Below are positions 36,531 to 45,152 of a stretch of DNA of 64,000 bases, piece by piece. The translations under genes were made by a program, and so were the position numbers. Origin of the DNA: Chitinophagaceae bacterium (GTDB taxonomy: Bacteria > Bacteroidota > Bacteroidia > Chitinophagales > Chitinophagaceae); assembly GCA_019638615.1 (NCBI GenBank), contig JAHBTL010000034.1, forward strand, positions 17,417 to 81,416, given 5' to 3'. The notes under the pieces were generated by a model, which saw only the letters and a program-made list of their open reading frames with translations, was not told where the DNA came from and did not search any database. Within the stretch, counting starts at the first letter, position 1. Each line of letters opens with the position of its first letter.

Positions 36531-37028
36531 TTACATTACCTGTATCTCATTCCTGCCCAGGCTGGCAGTGAGTTTAAATCCCAGGCTTTCCAATATGACC
36601 TGAACTTTGTTTTTTTCCGAGCGTACCACGATGCCCTCTTCATTCATTAAAACACCACTCATGATCTTGATCCGTTGATTGGGTATCAGCCTGATTGGCT
36701 CCGCCGTTACGTATTCGTAATCGTTTAAAAATTTACGGATGGTGCTGATCTCCTGCTCAGGTATTACCGCCGGCTTATTGTTCCAGTAAACAAAATTTAC
36801 CACCCCCGGTATCATCCGCACTTTTTTCATTTCATCGCCGCTTACCTGCACAAATACATACGATTTGAAAAGCGGTTCGTTTATGATCTTATACCGGTCG
36901 CTCCATTTTTTGCGCACTTTGTTTAAAGGACAGTACGCGATAATTCCTTTTTCTTCTAACCGGGCAAATATCTTTTTTTCCCATCTCGGTTTGGTGTACA
37001 CCGCATGCCAGTTTCTTGCTTCGTTCAT
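36531..37028 (-). CDS. UpxY/NusG-like transcription antiterminator
   Basis: 165 residues. WHAVYTKPRWEKKIFARLEEKG is the NGN domain start, with PLFKSYVFVQVSGDE and VRMIPGVVNFVYW following. The C-terminal KOW-like part has IRLIPNQRIKIMSGVLMNEEG. Specialised NusG paralogues of this kind stand first in capsule and exopolysaccharide operons of Bacteroidota (UpxY) and let RNA polymerase pass early terminators. Here it is the first gene after the main promoter, and at least one terminator-like hairpin lies within the downstream cluster. Start chosen at the ATG before WHAVYTKP. Confidence 0.92.
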   Translation of the reverse strand: MNEARNWHAVYTKPRWEKKIFARLEEKGIIAYCPLNKVRKKWSDRYKIINEPLFKSYVFVQVSGDEMKKVRMIPGVVNFVYWNNKPAVIPEQEISTIRKFLNDYEYVTAEPIRLIPNQRIKIMSGVLMNEEGIVVRSEKNKVQVILESLGFKLTASLGRNEIQVM

Positions 37029-37304
37029 GCCCTGTAGTTATTAATAAAATATCCGTCAATTGTAAACCATTGTATTTCTCGCACGGCTTCGCCCTCTCAG
37101 TCCCATCTTTCCTGTACTGTTTACCTTTTTTGATTGAGACTATATCCTGCCGCTCCGGAAAAAAGCACATTCTGTTTTAATGCTGGATTTCTGATATTCA
37201 TCTTAAGTCCGGTTTTTCAAATTGTGCCTTTTTACACAGCAGGAACAAGAACTCAAACAAACTCAAGCGTTTATAACAACGCGGGTACTCGTTTTTTCGT
37301 ATGG
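37029..37304 (-). promoter_or_regulatory. ~270 nt untranslated leader of the polysaccharide operon
   Basis: Between the predicted transcription start (about 37298) and the upxY start lies a leader without a convincing gene; an overlapping frame up to 37170 looks like a shadow. In other Bacteroidota, UpxY acts on such leaders. No strong hairpin with T-run was found in it by eye. Confidence 0.45.
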
Positions 37305-37332
37305 CAAATATAGATTTTATAAAGATTCGCAA
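37305..37332 (-). promoter_or_regulatory. main promoter of the polysaccharide cluster
   Basis: On the minus strand TTG (37330-37332), 17 bp, then TATATTTG (37305-37312), an exact TAnnTTTG -7 box of the Bacteroidota primary sigma factor. It is 277 bp ahead of upxY and is the best promoter-like sequence before the cluster. Confidence 0.65.
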
Positions 37333-37421
37333 CCAATACTTAAAGAAAACGATCGCGTATATTTATAAATTGGTGCTGCCGGGGTTTCAACAGAGCGCAT
37401 TCCAGATTTTCGTACCATTTT

Positions 37422-37456
37422 CCTCTCTTCCCGCCCCCATGCGGGATACGGAGAGG
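37422..37456. repeat. GC-rich palindromic repeat fragment
   Basis: CCTCTC (37422-37427), CCCGC (37430-37434), GCGGG (37441-37445) and GAGAGG (37451-37456) form a nested hairpin, followed by GGATGGCAGTGGTGAGG. The right half resembles the palindrome at 63805-63879. It could end the wbpD-wlbA transcript. Apart from this, the 37313-37509 stretch shows no gene. Confidence 0.5.
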
Positions 37457-37509
37457 GGATGGCAGTGGTGAGGTCAACTTAAATAAGCGAAATCCGGAAT
37501 ACGACCGTT

Positions 37510-37737
37510 TCAATAGCCAAATCTTTGTTTTACTATTTCTGCAATTTCCGGGGAAGCTGTACCATTTCCGTACAATGGTTTCCAGGACGAGGTGGGTACA
37601 TTTTTTATTTTAGATGAAATGTCACCTTCCTTTGCTGAAGCAAGTTGATTCCAACGGCCATCAAGCATTTCTACCCACTCTGTTGCGTTGTGCCATATTA
37701 CACATGATTTTTTTGCCCAATAGGTCTCTTTTTGCAA
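37510..37737 (-). pseudogene. unrecognised small reading frame, possibly a gene remnant
   Basis: The frame is open from 37803 to 37510 and ends in EIAEIVKQRFGY. No ATG or GTG occurs in it at the left of the frame; the first possible start is TTG at 37737, giving 75 residues. Upstream of that start the open frame still reads like protein, with KCYFCPSEKA containing a CxxC pair. It may be a 5'-truncated gene or a gene with an unusual start. It resembles no family I know. It lies 79 bp after wlbA on the same strand. Confidence 0.35.
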
Positions 37738-37815
37738 TTGTTTTACGGCTTTTTCAGATGGACAAAAATAACATTTCTGCCAAATAGTCTGTAACGACCC
37801 TGTTTACCTCTTCAT

Positions 37816-38832
37816 TTATTTTTTCAGATTATAAATTCTTTCAATGATCTCCACCACTTTCAATCCTTCCAGGGCATTGGTGGTAATGGGTGAACGTTCC
37901 TTGAGCACATCCACCACATTTTCAAAAATATAATGATGATTGGCCGCCGAACCTTTGTAAGGCCCGTAATCATTGGGCGGGTTGGCAGGAGGAAGCTCCG
38001 GCATTACATAGTCTTTAATATGACAATATTCTACCTCATTCATATACTGCCCTCCCACTTTTACAGAGCCATTTTCCGCGATAACGGTAATGCTGCTTTC
38101 CAGGTTTTTGTTCCAGCAGGACGTGGAATAGGACAGATTCCCTTTTCCGCCGTTCACAAAATCAAATTGCACAAAACCTGAATCTTCAAATTCAATTGAG
38201 TTTTCGTGATTGAAATTGGCAAACCGACCTTCAATATGAGCGATATCGCCAAACAGCCAAAACATAATATCGATAAAGTGCGAAAACTGCGTAAACAAAG
38301 TGCCGCCATCCAGTTTTTGGGTGCCATGCCAGTTGCCGGGCGTATAATATCTTTCGTCCCTGTTCCAGTAGCAATTGATCTGTACTATGAAGACTTTGCC
38401 CAGTATTCCTTTTAAAAGAATATCCTTCAGCCAAACAGCAGTTGGGGAATAGCGGTTTTGCATAATGCAAAACACTTGCTTGTGCTGGTGCAAAGCTTCA
38501 TAAATGATCTTTTCGCAACCCGCTTTGGTTAAGGCCATCGGTTTTTCAATCAGTACATGTTTTCCCGCTTTTAGTCCCAAAAGCGCATGTTCTTCATGAA
38601 ATCCATTGGGAGTTGCAATACTGAGTACGTCAAAATCAACACCCGATTTCAGCATATCCTCCACCGAACAATAATAAGAAACCTTTTGGTCGATCCTCAA
38701 ATCCTCCCAAGGCATAGTGTCACATCCTGCAACCCATTCGCATTCGCTATTTTGAGCAACCATTGCAGCATGGCGTTTACCAATATGCCCCAGTCCTGCA
38801 ATAGCGAACTTAATTTTTCCGCCTTCTTTCAT
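37816..38832 (-). CDS. wlbA: Gfo/Idh/MocA dehydrogenase, WlbA/WbpB type
   Basis: 338 residues. The N-terminal Rossmann motif [14 protein letters not shown] binds NAD(P); [13 protein letters not shown] carries the catalytic Lys region (EKP). The second half holds [28 protein letters not shown] and [14 protein letters not shown], as in WlbA/WbpB, which oxidise C3 of UDP-GlcNAc uronate in the path to UDP-2,3-diacetamido-uronic acids. The overlapping wbpD gene upstream (ATGA, 38829-38832) supports that path. The aminotransferase (WbpE) and 6-dehydrogenase (WbpA) are not nearby. Another nucleotide-sugar dehydrogenase role remains possible. Confidence 0.87.
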   Translation of the reverse strand: MKEGGKIKFAIAGLGHIGKRHAAMVAQNSECEWVAGCDTMPWEDLRIDQKVSYYCSVEDMLKSGVDFDVLSIATPNGFHEEHALLGLKAGKHVLIEKPMALTKAGCEKIIYEALHQHKQVFCIMQNRYSPTAVWLKDILLKGILGKVFIVQINCYWNRDERYYTPGNWHGTQKLDGGTLFTQFSHFIDIMFWLFGDIAHIEGRFANFNHENSIEFEDSGFVQFDFVNGGKGNLSYSTSCWNKNLESSITVIAENGSVKVGGQYMNEVEYCHIKDYVMPELPPANPPNDYGPYKGSAANHHYIFENVVDVLKERSPITTNALEGLKVVEIIERIYNLKK

Positions 38833-39401
38833 TTTTCAGCAATTACATTTTGGTCTTTCAATATGTATTTTTCTTTCGTTTCCGGGCAATACGCTATTCC
38901 CTCTGCATTAAACTTTAATTTTTGCCCGTTTTTACTCATCCAGCCAATTTGTTTTGCCGGATTCCCCACCACCAACGCATAGGCCGGGACCGGTTTTGTA
39001 ATCACCGCCCCTGCACCTATAAATGCATACTCGCCTATTTCGTATCCACAAACAACTGTAGCGTTTGCACCAATTGTCGCCCCCTTGCGTACAATGGTTT
39101 TTTTGTATTCATCTTTCCTGGAAACCGCGCTCCGCGGGTTGAAAACATTGGTAAATACCATAGAAGGTCCCAGAAATACATCATCTTCACAAATAACACC
39201 CGTATAAATAGATACGTTATTCTGCACCTTTACATTATTGCCCAATACTACCTGGGGCGACACCACTACATTTTGACCTATATTGCAATTTTCGCCAATC
39301 GAACAGCCTGGCATGATATGAGAAAAATGCCAGATCCTGGTATCGTTTCCTATAGTGCTCCCTTCATCAATAACTGCGGTAGGATGAGCGAAATAAGGCA
39401 T
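38829..39401 (-). CDS. wbpD: UDP-3-amino-sugar N-acetyltransferase, WbpD/WlbB type
   Basis: 190 residues, left-handed beta-helix of hexapeptide repeats. [16 protein letters not shown] opens the helix; [18 protein letters not shown] and [20 protein letters not shown] with the end [12 protein letters not shown] match WbpD/WlbB closely. These enzymes acetylate the 3-amino group of UDP-GlcNAc3NA with acetyl-CoA. It is the first gene of a two-gene operon with wlbA, with a -7 box 72 bp upstream. Length is normal. Confidence 0.9.
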   Translation of the reverse strand: MPYFAHPTAVIDEGSTIGNDTRIWHFSHIMPGCSIGENCNIGQNVVVSPQVVLGNNVKVQNNVSIYTGVICEDDVFLGPSMVFTNVFNPRSAVSRKDEYKKTIVRKGATIGANATVVCGYEIGEYAFIGAGAVITKPVPAYALVVGNPAKQIGWMSKNGQKLKFNAEGIAYCPETKEKYILKDQNVIAEK

Positions 39402-39472
39402 AAGTGGTCGCGTTCTCTTTAAAAATTCACATTTTAATCAAACTCAGCAGTTTATAACGGCTTTTTGCAACG

Positions 39473-39480
39473 CAAATGTA
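39473..39480 (-). promoter_or_regulatory. -7 promoter element (TACATTTG) of the wbpD-wlbA operon
   Basis: The minus strand reads TACATTTG, matching TAnnTTTG, 72 bp before the wbpD start. No TTG -33 box is evident. The divergent gene on the plus strand starts at 39593. Confidence 0.45.
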
Positions 39481-39592
39481 TGCGTTAAATGCATTTATTC
39501 TGTAAAAGAGTTTTTCAGGCTTTTTATGAGTTGATCCACTCTCACATTTCAATCTTTTTATCCTAATTTTAATTTCCACCATCACAACCAGT

Positions 39593-39952
39593 ATGTATAC
39601 CGATTTCAGTGAATTCTTAAAAAAGAACAAAACCCTGCTCAAGGAATATATGGAGGTGCGACTGGAGCTGCTCCGGCTGCAGGGGGTGAAGCTGCTGTCC
39701 AAATCACTGAGCCTGTTTATCTGGATCACCATTGTACTTTTCCTCGTTTTTTTTATTTTGCTTTTCCTCGGAATTTTGTTTGCATTGTGGATAGCCGAGA
39801 TCAGTAACAGCAATATTATCGGCTTTGCCAGTGCCGCGGGGGTATTTGTACTATTGCTGGGCATAGTAATTATTTTCAGGAAAAAATTGTTCCAGGAGCC
39901 TGTCAGCCGGCTGATTATCCGGGAAACGCTGGACCAGGAAGATGAAGAATAA
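39593..39952 (+). CDS. holin-X superfamily-like membrane protein
   Basis: 119 residues. A charged N-terminus (FLKKNKTLLKEYMEVRLELL) is followed by two hydrophobic segments (about 42-69 and 74-93) and an acidic tail. This matches the 'putative holin-X' type of small membrane protein common in Bacteroidota and Actinobacteria chromosomes. There is no lysin or other phage gene nearby, so a phage role is unlikely. It is followed 11 bp later by a small helical protein; the two probably form a unit. Function unknown. Confidence 0.7.
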   Translation: MYTDFSEFLKKNKTLLKEYMEVRLELLRLQGVKLLSKSLSLFIWITIVLFLVFFILLFLGILFALWIAEISNSNIIGFASAAGVFVLLLGIVIIFRKKLFQEPVSRLIIRETLDQEDEE

Positions 39953-39963
39953 AAAATTGAACG

Positions 39964-40275
39964 ATGGCAACCAATAAGCCCAATATTTATGATATGAGCT
40001 CGCTCGATGCCGAAATACGGCGACTGAAAACCCGTTGCCGGGAAATGGAGGCGGAGCTTGACAACAACATGGATGCATTGAAGGAAAACTATGGTTCGAT
40101 GGCTTTTAACAGCATCATTGGCAACCGGCTGCGAAGCCTCCCTTTGCTGGGGTCTGTAGCCGGCGCCCTGCTCGGGAACCCCAAAGTACAGGCGGTCATT
40201 CAAGCTTTTTTTGAAAAGGTCTTCAACCGGGGATCAGGCATAGCGGAAAGATGGATAACGAGGGTCTTTAGATAG
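39964..40275 (+). CDS. small hypothetical protein with N-terminal coiled coil
   Basis: 103 residues. The first half has a heptad-like pattern (LDAEIRRLKTRCREMEAELDNNMDAL). The second half carries a glycine-rich hydrophobic stretch (LPLLGSVAGALLGNPKVQ) that could touch the membrane. It starts 11 bp after the holin-X-like gene on the same strand, so the two are likely cotranslated. I recognise no named family. Confidence 0.65.
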   Translation: MATNKPNIYDMSSLDAEIRRLKTRCREMEAELDNNMDALKENYGSMAFNSIIGNRLRSLPLLGSVAGALLGNPKVQAVIQAFFEKVFNRGSGIAERWITRVFR

Positions 40276-40425
40276 TTGCAAGTTACAGGGTGCAGGTGAG
40301 ATTTCCTGATTTCTGGTTTGGCTCCGAACATTCGGAGTCTAATCTGAATAGAAGATGCCGGGTATTAGACACATGGCACTGATAGCTGACTGCTGATAGC
40401 TGATACCTGACAGCTGATAGCTCAC
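40274..40425. repeat. word-like intergenic repeats and a small palindrome
   Basis: Three elements follow the stop at 40275: GTTGCAAGTTACAGGGTGCAGG; a perfect palindrome CTCCGAA-CA-TTCGGAG (40322-40337); and several imperfect copies of CTGATAGCTGA (40376-40425). Similar words occur in other spacers of the window and inside ispG. Confidence 0.6.
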
Positions 40426-40451
40426 ACCCACATTTTCACATTTCCATAGGC

Positions 40452-40479
40452 TTGCTCCCGGTTGAAATGCTTATCTTTA
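40452..40479 (+). promoter_or_regulatory. putative promoter of the DUF4834 gene
   Basis: TTG (40452-40454), 17 bp, TATCTTTA (40472-40479), one mismatch to TAnnTTTG. The start codon follows only 8 bp later, so the transcript would have almost no leader. It supports the ATG at 40488 over earlier starts. Confidence 0.35.
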
Positions 40480-40487
40480 CTTCAATC

Positions 40488-40745
40488 ATGGATATGCTAA
40501 AGTTTATTTTTTATATATTGCTGGGGTATGTTTTGTATCGTTTTATTACCGGATTTGTAATCCCTGTTTTTAAAGCAGGGGGGCAGATCAAAAAACAATT
40601 TAACGAGATGCAGCAACGCATGCAAGACCAGATGGAACGGGAAAATACTTCTGCTTCTTTCCGCTCTCCCTCCTCTCATAATCCCCCAAAATCGACCCAT
40701 AAAGCCGACGAAGGAGAATATATTGATTTTGAAGAAGTGAAATAG
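40488..40745 (+). CDS. DUF4834 family small membrane protein
   Basis: 85 residues from ATG at 40488. One membrane helix (MLKFIFYILLGYVLYRFITGF), then a charged helix QIKKQFNEMQQRMQDQMERE and a low-complexity Ser/Pro stretch, ending EGEYIDFEEVK. This order is characteristic of the DUF4834 family of Bacteroidota. Function unknown. It lies 42 bp before gnd on the same strand. Confidence 0.72.
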   Translation: MDMLKFIFYILLGYVLYRFITGFVIPVFKAGGQIKKQFNEMQQRMQDQMERENTSASFRSPSSHNPPKSTHKADEGEYIDFEEVK

Positions 40746-40787
40746 CGTAAATTCGCTCTCCTTTTTCACCTCATATAATAAAAAAAT

Positions 40788-42200
40788 ATGGCTGATCAAT
40801 TATTCGACTTTGGATTAATAGGGCTGGGCGTAATGGGCCGCAACTTTCTTTTAAATATGGCCGACCATGGCTTCGCGGTAATAGGATACAACAGGAGCCC
40901 GCAAAGGGTTACGGACCTGGAGAATGAAATTGTACCAGGTACTACTATTAAAGGAACTTCAGATCTCTCTTTATTTGTAAAAGAGCTGAAATCGCCCAGG
41001 AAAATCATGATGCTGGTACAGGCCGGTAAAGCTGTTGATGCCGTGCTGGAAGAATTAATTCCCCTGTTGGATAAAGGTGATATTGTAATAGACGGCGGCA
41101 ATTCCCACTATACAGATACTGTACGCAGGGTAAAGTATATGGAAGAAAAAGGCTTTAAGTTCTTTGGAATGGGCGTTTCGGGTGGTGAAGAAGGGGCAAG
41201 AAGAGGGCCAAGCATCATGCCCGGCGGCGACCCGGATGCTTATCCGCACATCAGGCCCATGCTGGAGGCGGTTTCCGCTAAAGTAAATGGCGAACCCTGC
41301 GTAGCCCACCTGGGTAAAGGTGCAGCAGGGCACTACGTAAAAATGGTGCACAATGGCATTGAATATGGCATTATGCAACTGATCAGCGAAGTATACGATG
41401 TGTTACACCGTGGTTACGGATTAACCAACGACGAACTGCATAAAGTATTCAAAGACTGGAATGATGGCGAACTGCAGTCTTTCCTGGTGGAAATTACCAG
41501 GGATATATTCCTGAAAAACGACGATAAAACCGGTAAAAAGCTGGTAGATGTCATCCTGGACAAGGCCGGATCGAAAGGTACGGGCAAATGGACCAGCCAG
41601 GATGCCATGGACCTGGGTATCGCCATCCCTACGATAGACGTAGCGGTAAGCATGCGTAACCTTTCGGCGTTAAAGCAGGAGCGGGTAGAGGCTTCAAAAG
41701 TATATCCTTCCAATATTAAAATAACCGGTGTTTCTAAAGAAGAGATTATTCAGCAGGCCAGGGAAGCGCTTTTCTTTGGCACAATGATCAGCTACGCGCA
41801 GGGGTTAGCGCTGCTGTATGTGGCATCTAAAGAGTACGATATGGAAATTCCGTTACCGCAGGTTGTAAAGATCTGGAGAGGCGGATGTATCATTCGCTCT
41901 ACCTTACTGGAAGTGTTCTACCAGGCGTATGTTTCCAACCCTTCTTTGCCCAACATATTGCTCGACAATAACATAGCAGCGCTGTTGAAAGCAAGGGAGG
42001 CTAATACACGTAAGCTCATTGCCACTGCAGTGCAGGCGGGTATTCCCGTATCGGCCGTTAGCGTGTCGTTAGGCTATTTTGATGCGTACCGCAGCGAAAC
42101 CATGCCCACCAACCTGATACAGGCTCAGCGTGACTTTTTTGGAGCGCATACCTTCCAGCGGGTGGATGAAGAGGGCATATTTCACGCCCACTGGCAATAA
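40788..42200 (+). CDS. gnd: 6-phosphogluconate dehydrogenase (decarboxylating)
   Basis: 470 residues, usual length of the long NADP form. FGLIGLGVMGRNFLLNMADHG binds the cofactor; GGNSHYTDTVRR, MGVSGGEEGARRGPSIMPGG and the catalytic segment GHYVKMVHNGIEYG follow, and the tail RDFFGAHTFQR is typical. It oxidises 6-phosphogluconate to ribulose-5-phosphate with release of CO2. zwf follows after 46 bp and pgl after that, so all three enzymes of the oxidative pentose phosphate branch are together. Confidence 0.98.
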   Translation: MADQLFDFGLIGLGVMGRNFLLNMADHGFAVIGYNRSPQRVTDLENEIVPGTTIKGTSDLSLFVKELKSPRKIMMLVQAGKAVDAVLEELIPLLDKGDIVIDGGNSHYTDTVRRVKYMEEKGFKFFGMGVSGGEEGARRGPSIMPGGDPDAYPHIRPMLEAVSAKVNGEPCVAHLGKGAAGHYVKMVHNGIEYGIMQLISEVYDVLHRGYGLTNDELHKVFKDWNDGELQSFLVEITRDIFLKNDDKTGKKLVDVILDKAGSKGTGKWTSQDAMDLGIAIPTIDVAVSMRNLSALKQERVEASKVYPSNIKITGVSKEEIIQQAREALFFGTMISYAQGLALLYVASKEYDMEIPLPQVVKIWRGGCIIRSTLLEVFYQAYVSNPSLPNILLDNNIAALLKAREANTRKLIATAVQAGIPVSAVSVSLGYFDAYRSETMPTNLIQAQRDFFGAHTFQRVDEEGIFHAHWQ

Positions 42201-42246
42201 CATGATGCTGAATAAATAATATTTCAACGATTTCGAACTTTCAGAT

Positions 42247-43761
42247 ATGCAACAACATAAACGTCCGCCGTCTTCATTGATCTTTATTTTCGGCGGAAGC
42301 GGAGACCTGAATCTCCGTAAGTTAAGCCCTGCTTTATACAATCTTTTTTTGGACGAATGGATGCCGGAAAAATTCGGTATAGTGGGTATTGGCCGCAGTG
42401 AATATTCCGACGAAAAGTACCGGGAACGCCTCCTGGATGGCATAAAAAAATTTTCACGTCGCAAGGAGGAAGACAACGGCAAATGGGCTGAATTTTCGAA
42501 ACATGTTACCTACCTGCAGATGGATGCCGAAGATGCGGGTGCTTATACGGCTATAGCGGATGTTGTGAAGGAAAAAGAAAAAGCGTTCGGCGAACATCCG
42601 AATGTGATTTTCTACCTGGCAGTAGCTCCGCAACTGGTGCCTGATATTGCCGGCAAGCTCGGACCGCTGAACATTTGCGCCGACACCAAATGTACGCGCA
42701 TTGTAGTGGAAAAACCTTTTGGACACGATCTGAAAAGCGCGCAGGAGCTCAATCATCTGCTCAGTACCATGTTCGATGAAAACCAGATCTTCCGCATTGA
42801 TCATTACCTGGGCAAGGAAACCGTTCAGAACATCCTGGCGCTACGCTTTGCGAATGCGCTGTTTGAGCCTATCTGGAACAGGAATTACATCGAAAATGTA
42901 CAGATCACCGCCTCCGAAACGGTAGGATCGGAAAGCCGGGGCGCCTATTATGAACAATCCGGCGCCCTGCGCGATATGGTACAGAACCACATCCTGCAAC
43001 TGGTTTGCATGGTGGCGATGGAAGCCCCTGTATCATTCGATGCGAATGAAATACGGAATAAAAAGGTAGATGTGCTGAATGCTATCCGTAAAATAAAACA
43101 CGAAGAAGTGCAGGATTATGCGGTACGGGGACAGTATTCCGAAGGCTGGATGGAAGGGCAAAAAGTGCCGGGTTACCGCCAGGAAAAAAATGTGGATCCC
43201 CAATCGCCTGTCGACACATTTGCTGCCGTTAAGTTTTACATAGATAACTGGCGCTGGCAGGATGTTCCGTTTTATGTGCGTACCGGAAAACGCATGCAAA
43301 CGAAAAGCACCATTATTACCATACAGTTCCGCCCGGCGCCGAATTATGCTTTTCCGCCGGAAGCAGCCGATACCTGGCGGCCTAACAGGCTTACCATTAG
43401 TATTCAGCCGGAAATGGATATCCGGCTGCGCTTCCAGGCAAAACGCCCGGGCCAAAACCTCGTGTTAAGCCCGGTAGATATGATATTTAAGTATGATGAC
43501 GCCTACGATGAGCATGAGCCGGAAGCATATGAAACCCTGCTGCTGGATGTGATGGAAGGAAATGCTACCCTGTTCATGCGTGCCGACCAGGTAGAAGCCG
43601 CCTGGAAAATCATCATGCCGATCCAGGAAACCTGGGAAAGCCGCGCCCCGGTTGATTTTCCCAACTATACACCGAACTCCTGGGGTCCCGGAGACGCCGA
43701 CGCCCTGATTGCCAGGGATGGCTTTAACTGGGTAACATTGCCGCCGCCACACGAAGAATAG
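42247..43761 (+). CDS. zwf: glucose-6-phosphate 1-dehydrogenase
   Basis: 504 residues, normal length. [21 protein letters not shown] is the NADP-binding start, with Asn at the position where many homologues have Thr-Lys (GDLTKRK). [14 protein letters not shown] contains the substrate-binding RIDHYLGKE signature and VRTGKRM follows later. It makes 6-phosphogluconolactone, the substrate of pgl 173 bp downstream. Start ATG at 42247. Confidence 0.98.
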   Translation: MQQHKRPPSSLIFIFGGSGDLNLRKLSPALYNLFLDEWMPEKFGIVGIGRSEYSDEKYRERLLDGIKKFSRRKEEDNGKWAEFSKHVTYLQMDAEDAGAYTAIADVVKEKEKAFGEHPNVIFYLAVAPQLVPDIAGKLGPLNICADTKCTRIVVEKPFGHDLKSAQELNHLLSTMFDENQIFRIDHYLGKETVQNILALRFANALFEPIWNRNYIENVQITASETVGSESRGAYYEQSGALRDMVQNHILQLVCMVAMEAPVSFDANEIRNKKVDVLNAIRKIKHEEVQDYAVRGQYSEGWMEGQKVPGYRQEKNVDPQSPVDTFAAVKFYIDNWRWQDVPFYVRTGKRMQTKSTIITIQFRPAPNYAFPPEAADTWRPNRLTISIQPEMDIRLRFQAKRPGQNLVLSPVDMIFKYDDAYDEHEPEAYETLLLDVMEGNATLFMRADQVEAAWKIIMPIQETWESRAPVDFPNYTPNSWGPGDADALIARDGFNWVTLPPPHEE

Positions 43762-43896
43762 TGAGGTGAATTTGAAAATTGTTCAATTTGAAAATGATAG
43801 GGGAGGAATGCGGGAATTTGAAAAAGCAGGAGAATGAGAAATGAATCTGAAACGTTACGCCTGGAGTTTTCCTGATACCTTATGCCCAACAACCCT

Positions 43897-43924
43897 ACAC
43901 CTTTCACCCTGTACCTTACACCTT
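43897..43924. repeat. word-like intergenic repeat (ACACCTT type)
   Basis: Imperfect repeats of ACACCTT / CACCCTGTACCTT in the zwf-pgl spacer. The same wording recurs at 49346-49370 and 57415-57445. Confidence 0.5.
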
Positions 43925-43934
43925 AAAAAAACAT

Positions 43935-44660
43935 ATGTTCCTTCATATACAAAAAAATGCAGAAGCTGTCAGTCTTGAACTGGCTGAATGGATAACGTCA
44001 GTCATCGAATCCACTTTAAAAAAGCAGGAAAGATTTACGCTTGTCTTAACAGGGGGAAATTCACCAAAGCGTTTATATGAGTTGCTTGCAGCGGCGCCTT
44101 ATAAAGATCGTATTGACTGGAGCCGGCTACATATATTCTGGGGAGATGAGCGGGCTGTTCCATTTGAAGACGAACGCAACAACGCAAAAATGACTTATGA
44201 GCATTTATTGAATAAAGTACCTGTAGTTCCCGAACAGGTACATGTTATGCGCACCGACGTGGAGCCGCATGAATCGGCTGCTGAATATGAAAAAATACTC
44301 AGGGCTTATTTTGATAAGGAAGGGACCAGCTTCGACCTGGTTTTATCCGGCATGGGCGACGACGGGCATACATTGTCTTTGTTTCCCGGCACGCCTGTTG
44401 TTCATGAAAAAAAAGCATGGGTCACCTCTTTTTATCTTAAGCCACAACTCATGTTCCGCATTACGCTTACAGCCCCAGTTGTAAACCGGGCAGCAAAAGT
44501 TGCTTTTCTTACTTTCGGTTCGGGCAAAGCAAAAGCATTAAAGGAAGTGCTGGAAGGCGAACCCAATGCAGACATGTATCCTTCCCAGATCATCCAACCC
44601 ATATCTAAAGAATTACACTGGTTTGTAGATGAAGCGGCAGCGGAGCTATTGAGCAGGTAA
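43935..44660 (+). CDS. pgl: 6-phosphogluconolactonase
   Basis: 241 residues, DevB/SOL family. FTLVLTGGNSPKRLYELL, HIFWGDERAVPFEDERNN, SGMGDDGHTLSLFPG and FGSGKAKALKEVL are the family signatures. It hydrolyses 6-phosphogluconolactone to 6-phosphogluconate, linking Zwf and Gnd. Last gene of the gnd-zwf-pgl group; a spacer with a dispersed repeat follows. Confidence 0.97.
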   Translation: MFLHIQKNAEAVSLELAEWITSVIESTLKKQERFTLVLTGGNSPKRLYELLAAAPYKDRIDWSRLHIFWGDERAVPFEDERNNAKMTYEHLLNKVPVVPEQVHVMRTDVEPHESAAEYEKILRAYFDKEGTSFDLVLSGMGDDGHTLSLFPGTPVVHEKKAWVTSFYLKPQLMFRITLTAPVVNRAAKVAFLTFGSGKAKALKEVLEGEPNADMYPSQIIQPISKELHWFVDEAAAELLSR

Positions 44661-44707
44661 AGGTCAGCGGTCAGCCATCTGCTTTCAGAGCGCGCCGTAA
44701 ATTGCGG

Positions 44708-45059
44708 ACCAGTATTGTCCGGTAAAATAATAAAAGGAAGTCGGCATCGGAAAAATGGCGTTAAGAAAATTGGCTTGGACGGCGTTAAAAGAAAAACATC
44801 ATATGCCACTGTTAGGAAGTGCAATTAGCTCGGAAGTCGCACCACTACTGGGTTTGATTTGCTGCTGGAACTTGTTTTTCTTAGCCGGGAAAGACAATTT
44901 TTAGCCATTTTACCGAAGCCTTGATTTTTTGCTCCACTTTTTTATCAAGAAAAAAGTGGAATACCCAATGGCAAGTAGTTTATGCCGTAAGCTTTAATGA
45001 AATTCGGTACAGCATGGGCTTTGATCATTTCGGTTAACATTTTAACCGGGTAGCAATGA
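44708..45059. mobile_element. copy 1 of a ~350 bp dispersed repeat, probable non-autonomous (MITE-like) element
   Basis: This stretch is repeated in the same orientation at 48900-49250 with a similarity I judge by eye at well over 80 percent. Both copies start ACCAGTATTGTCCGGTAAAA and end near ACATTTTAACCGG; the end read on the other strand (CCGGTTAAAATGT) mirrors the start, so the ends form imperfect inverted repeats. A perfect hairpin, TCCACTTTTTT-ATCAAG-AAAAAAGTGGA (44933-44960), lies inside. There is no open frame of note. A parent transposase is not in the window. It lies in the 492 bp gap between pgl and the Bax-inhibitor gene. Confidence 0.65.
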
Positions 45060-45103
45060 TTGCGGGCGTAATTGTGTATTCCTCCTGGCAGCTGGATTTA
45101 ACA

Positions 45104-45133
45104 AAAGCCGCCCCGGTCAAACCGGAACGGCTT
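45104..45133 (-). terminator. intrinsic terminator of the Bax-inhibitor-family gene
   Basis: AAGCCG (45105-45110) with CGGCTT (45128-45133), and inside it CCGGT-CAA-ACCGG. On the minus strand the stem is followed by TTGTTAAATCC. It lies 20 bp beyond the stop at 45153. Confidence 0.6.
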
Positions 45134-45152
45134 CTATTCTAAAAGGATTTTT

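Noticed and set aside
36889-37170. 93-codon minus-strand frame overlapping upxY
   Set aside because: It overlaps the conserved NGN domain of upxY in another frame and has no recognisable features.
39593-39952. Phage holin, hence a prophage
   Set aside because: No lysin, structural, integrase or other phage gene is present; such small membrane proteins are common in this phylum outside phages.
39427-40203. 258-codon open frame on the minus strand
   Set aside because: It lies opposite two plus-strand genes with clear domain patterns (holin-X-like and coiled-coil), and its translation is of low complexity and unlike any family.
42069-43752. Long antisense frames across gnd and zwf
   Set aside because: They mirror strongly conserved enzymes and have no features of their own.
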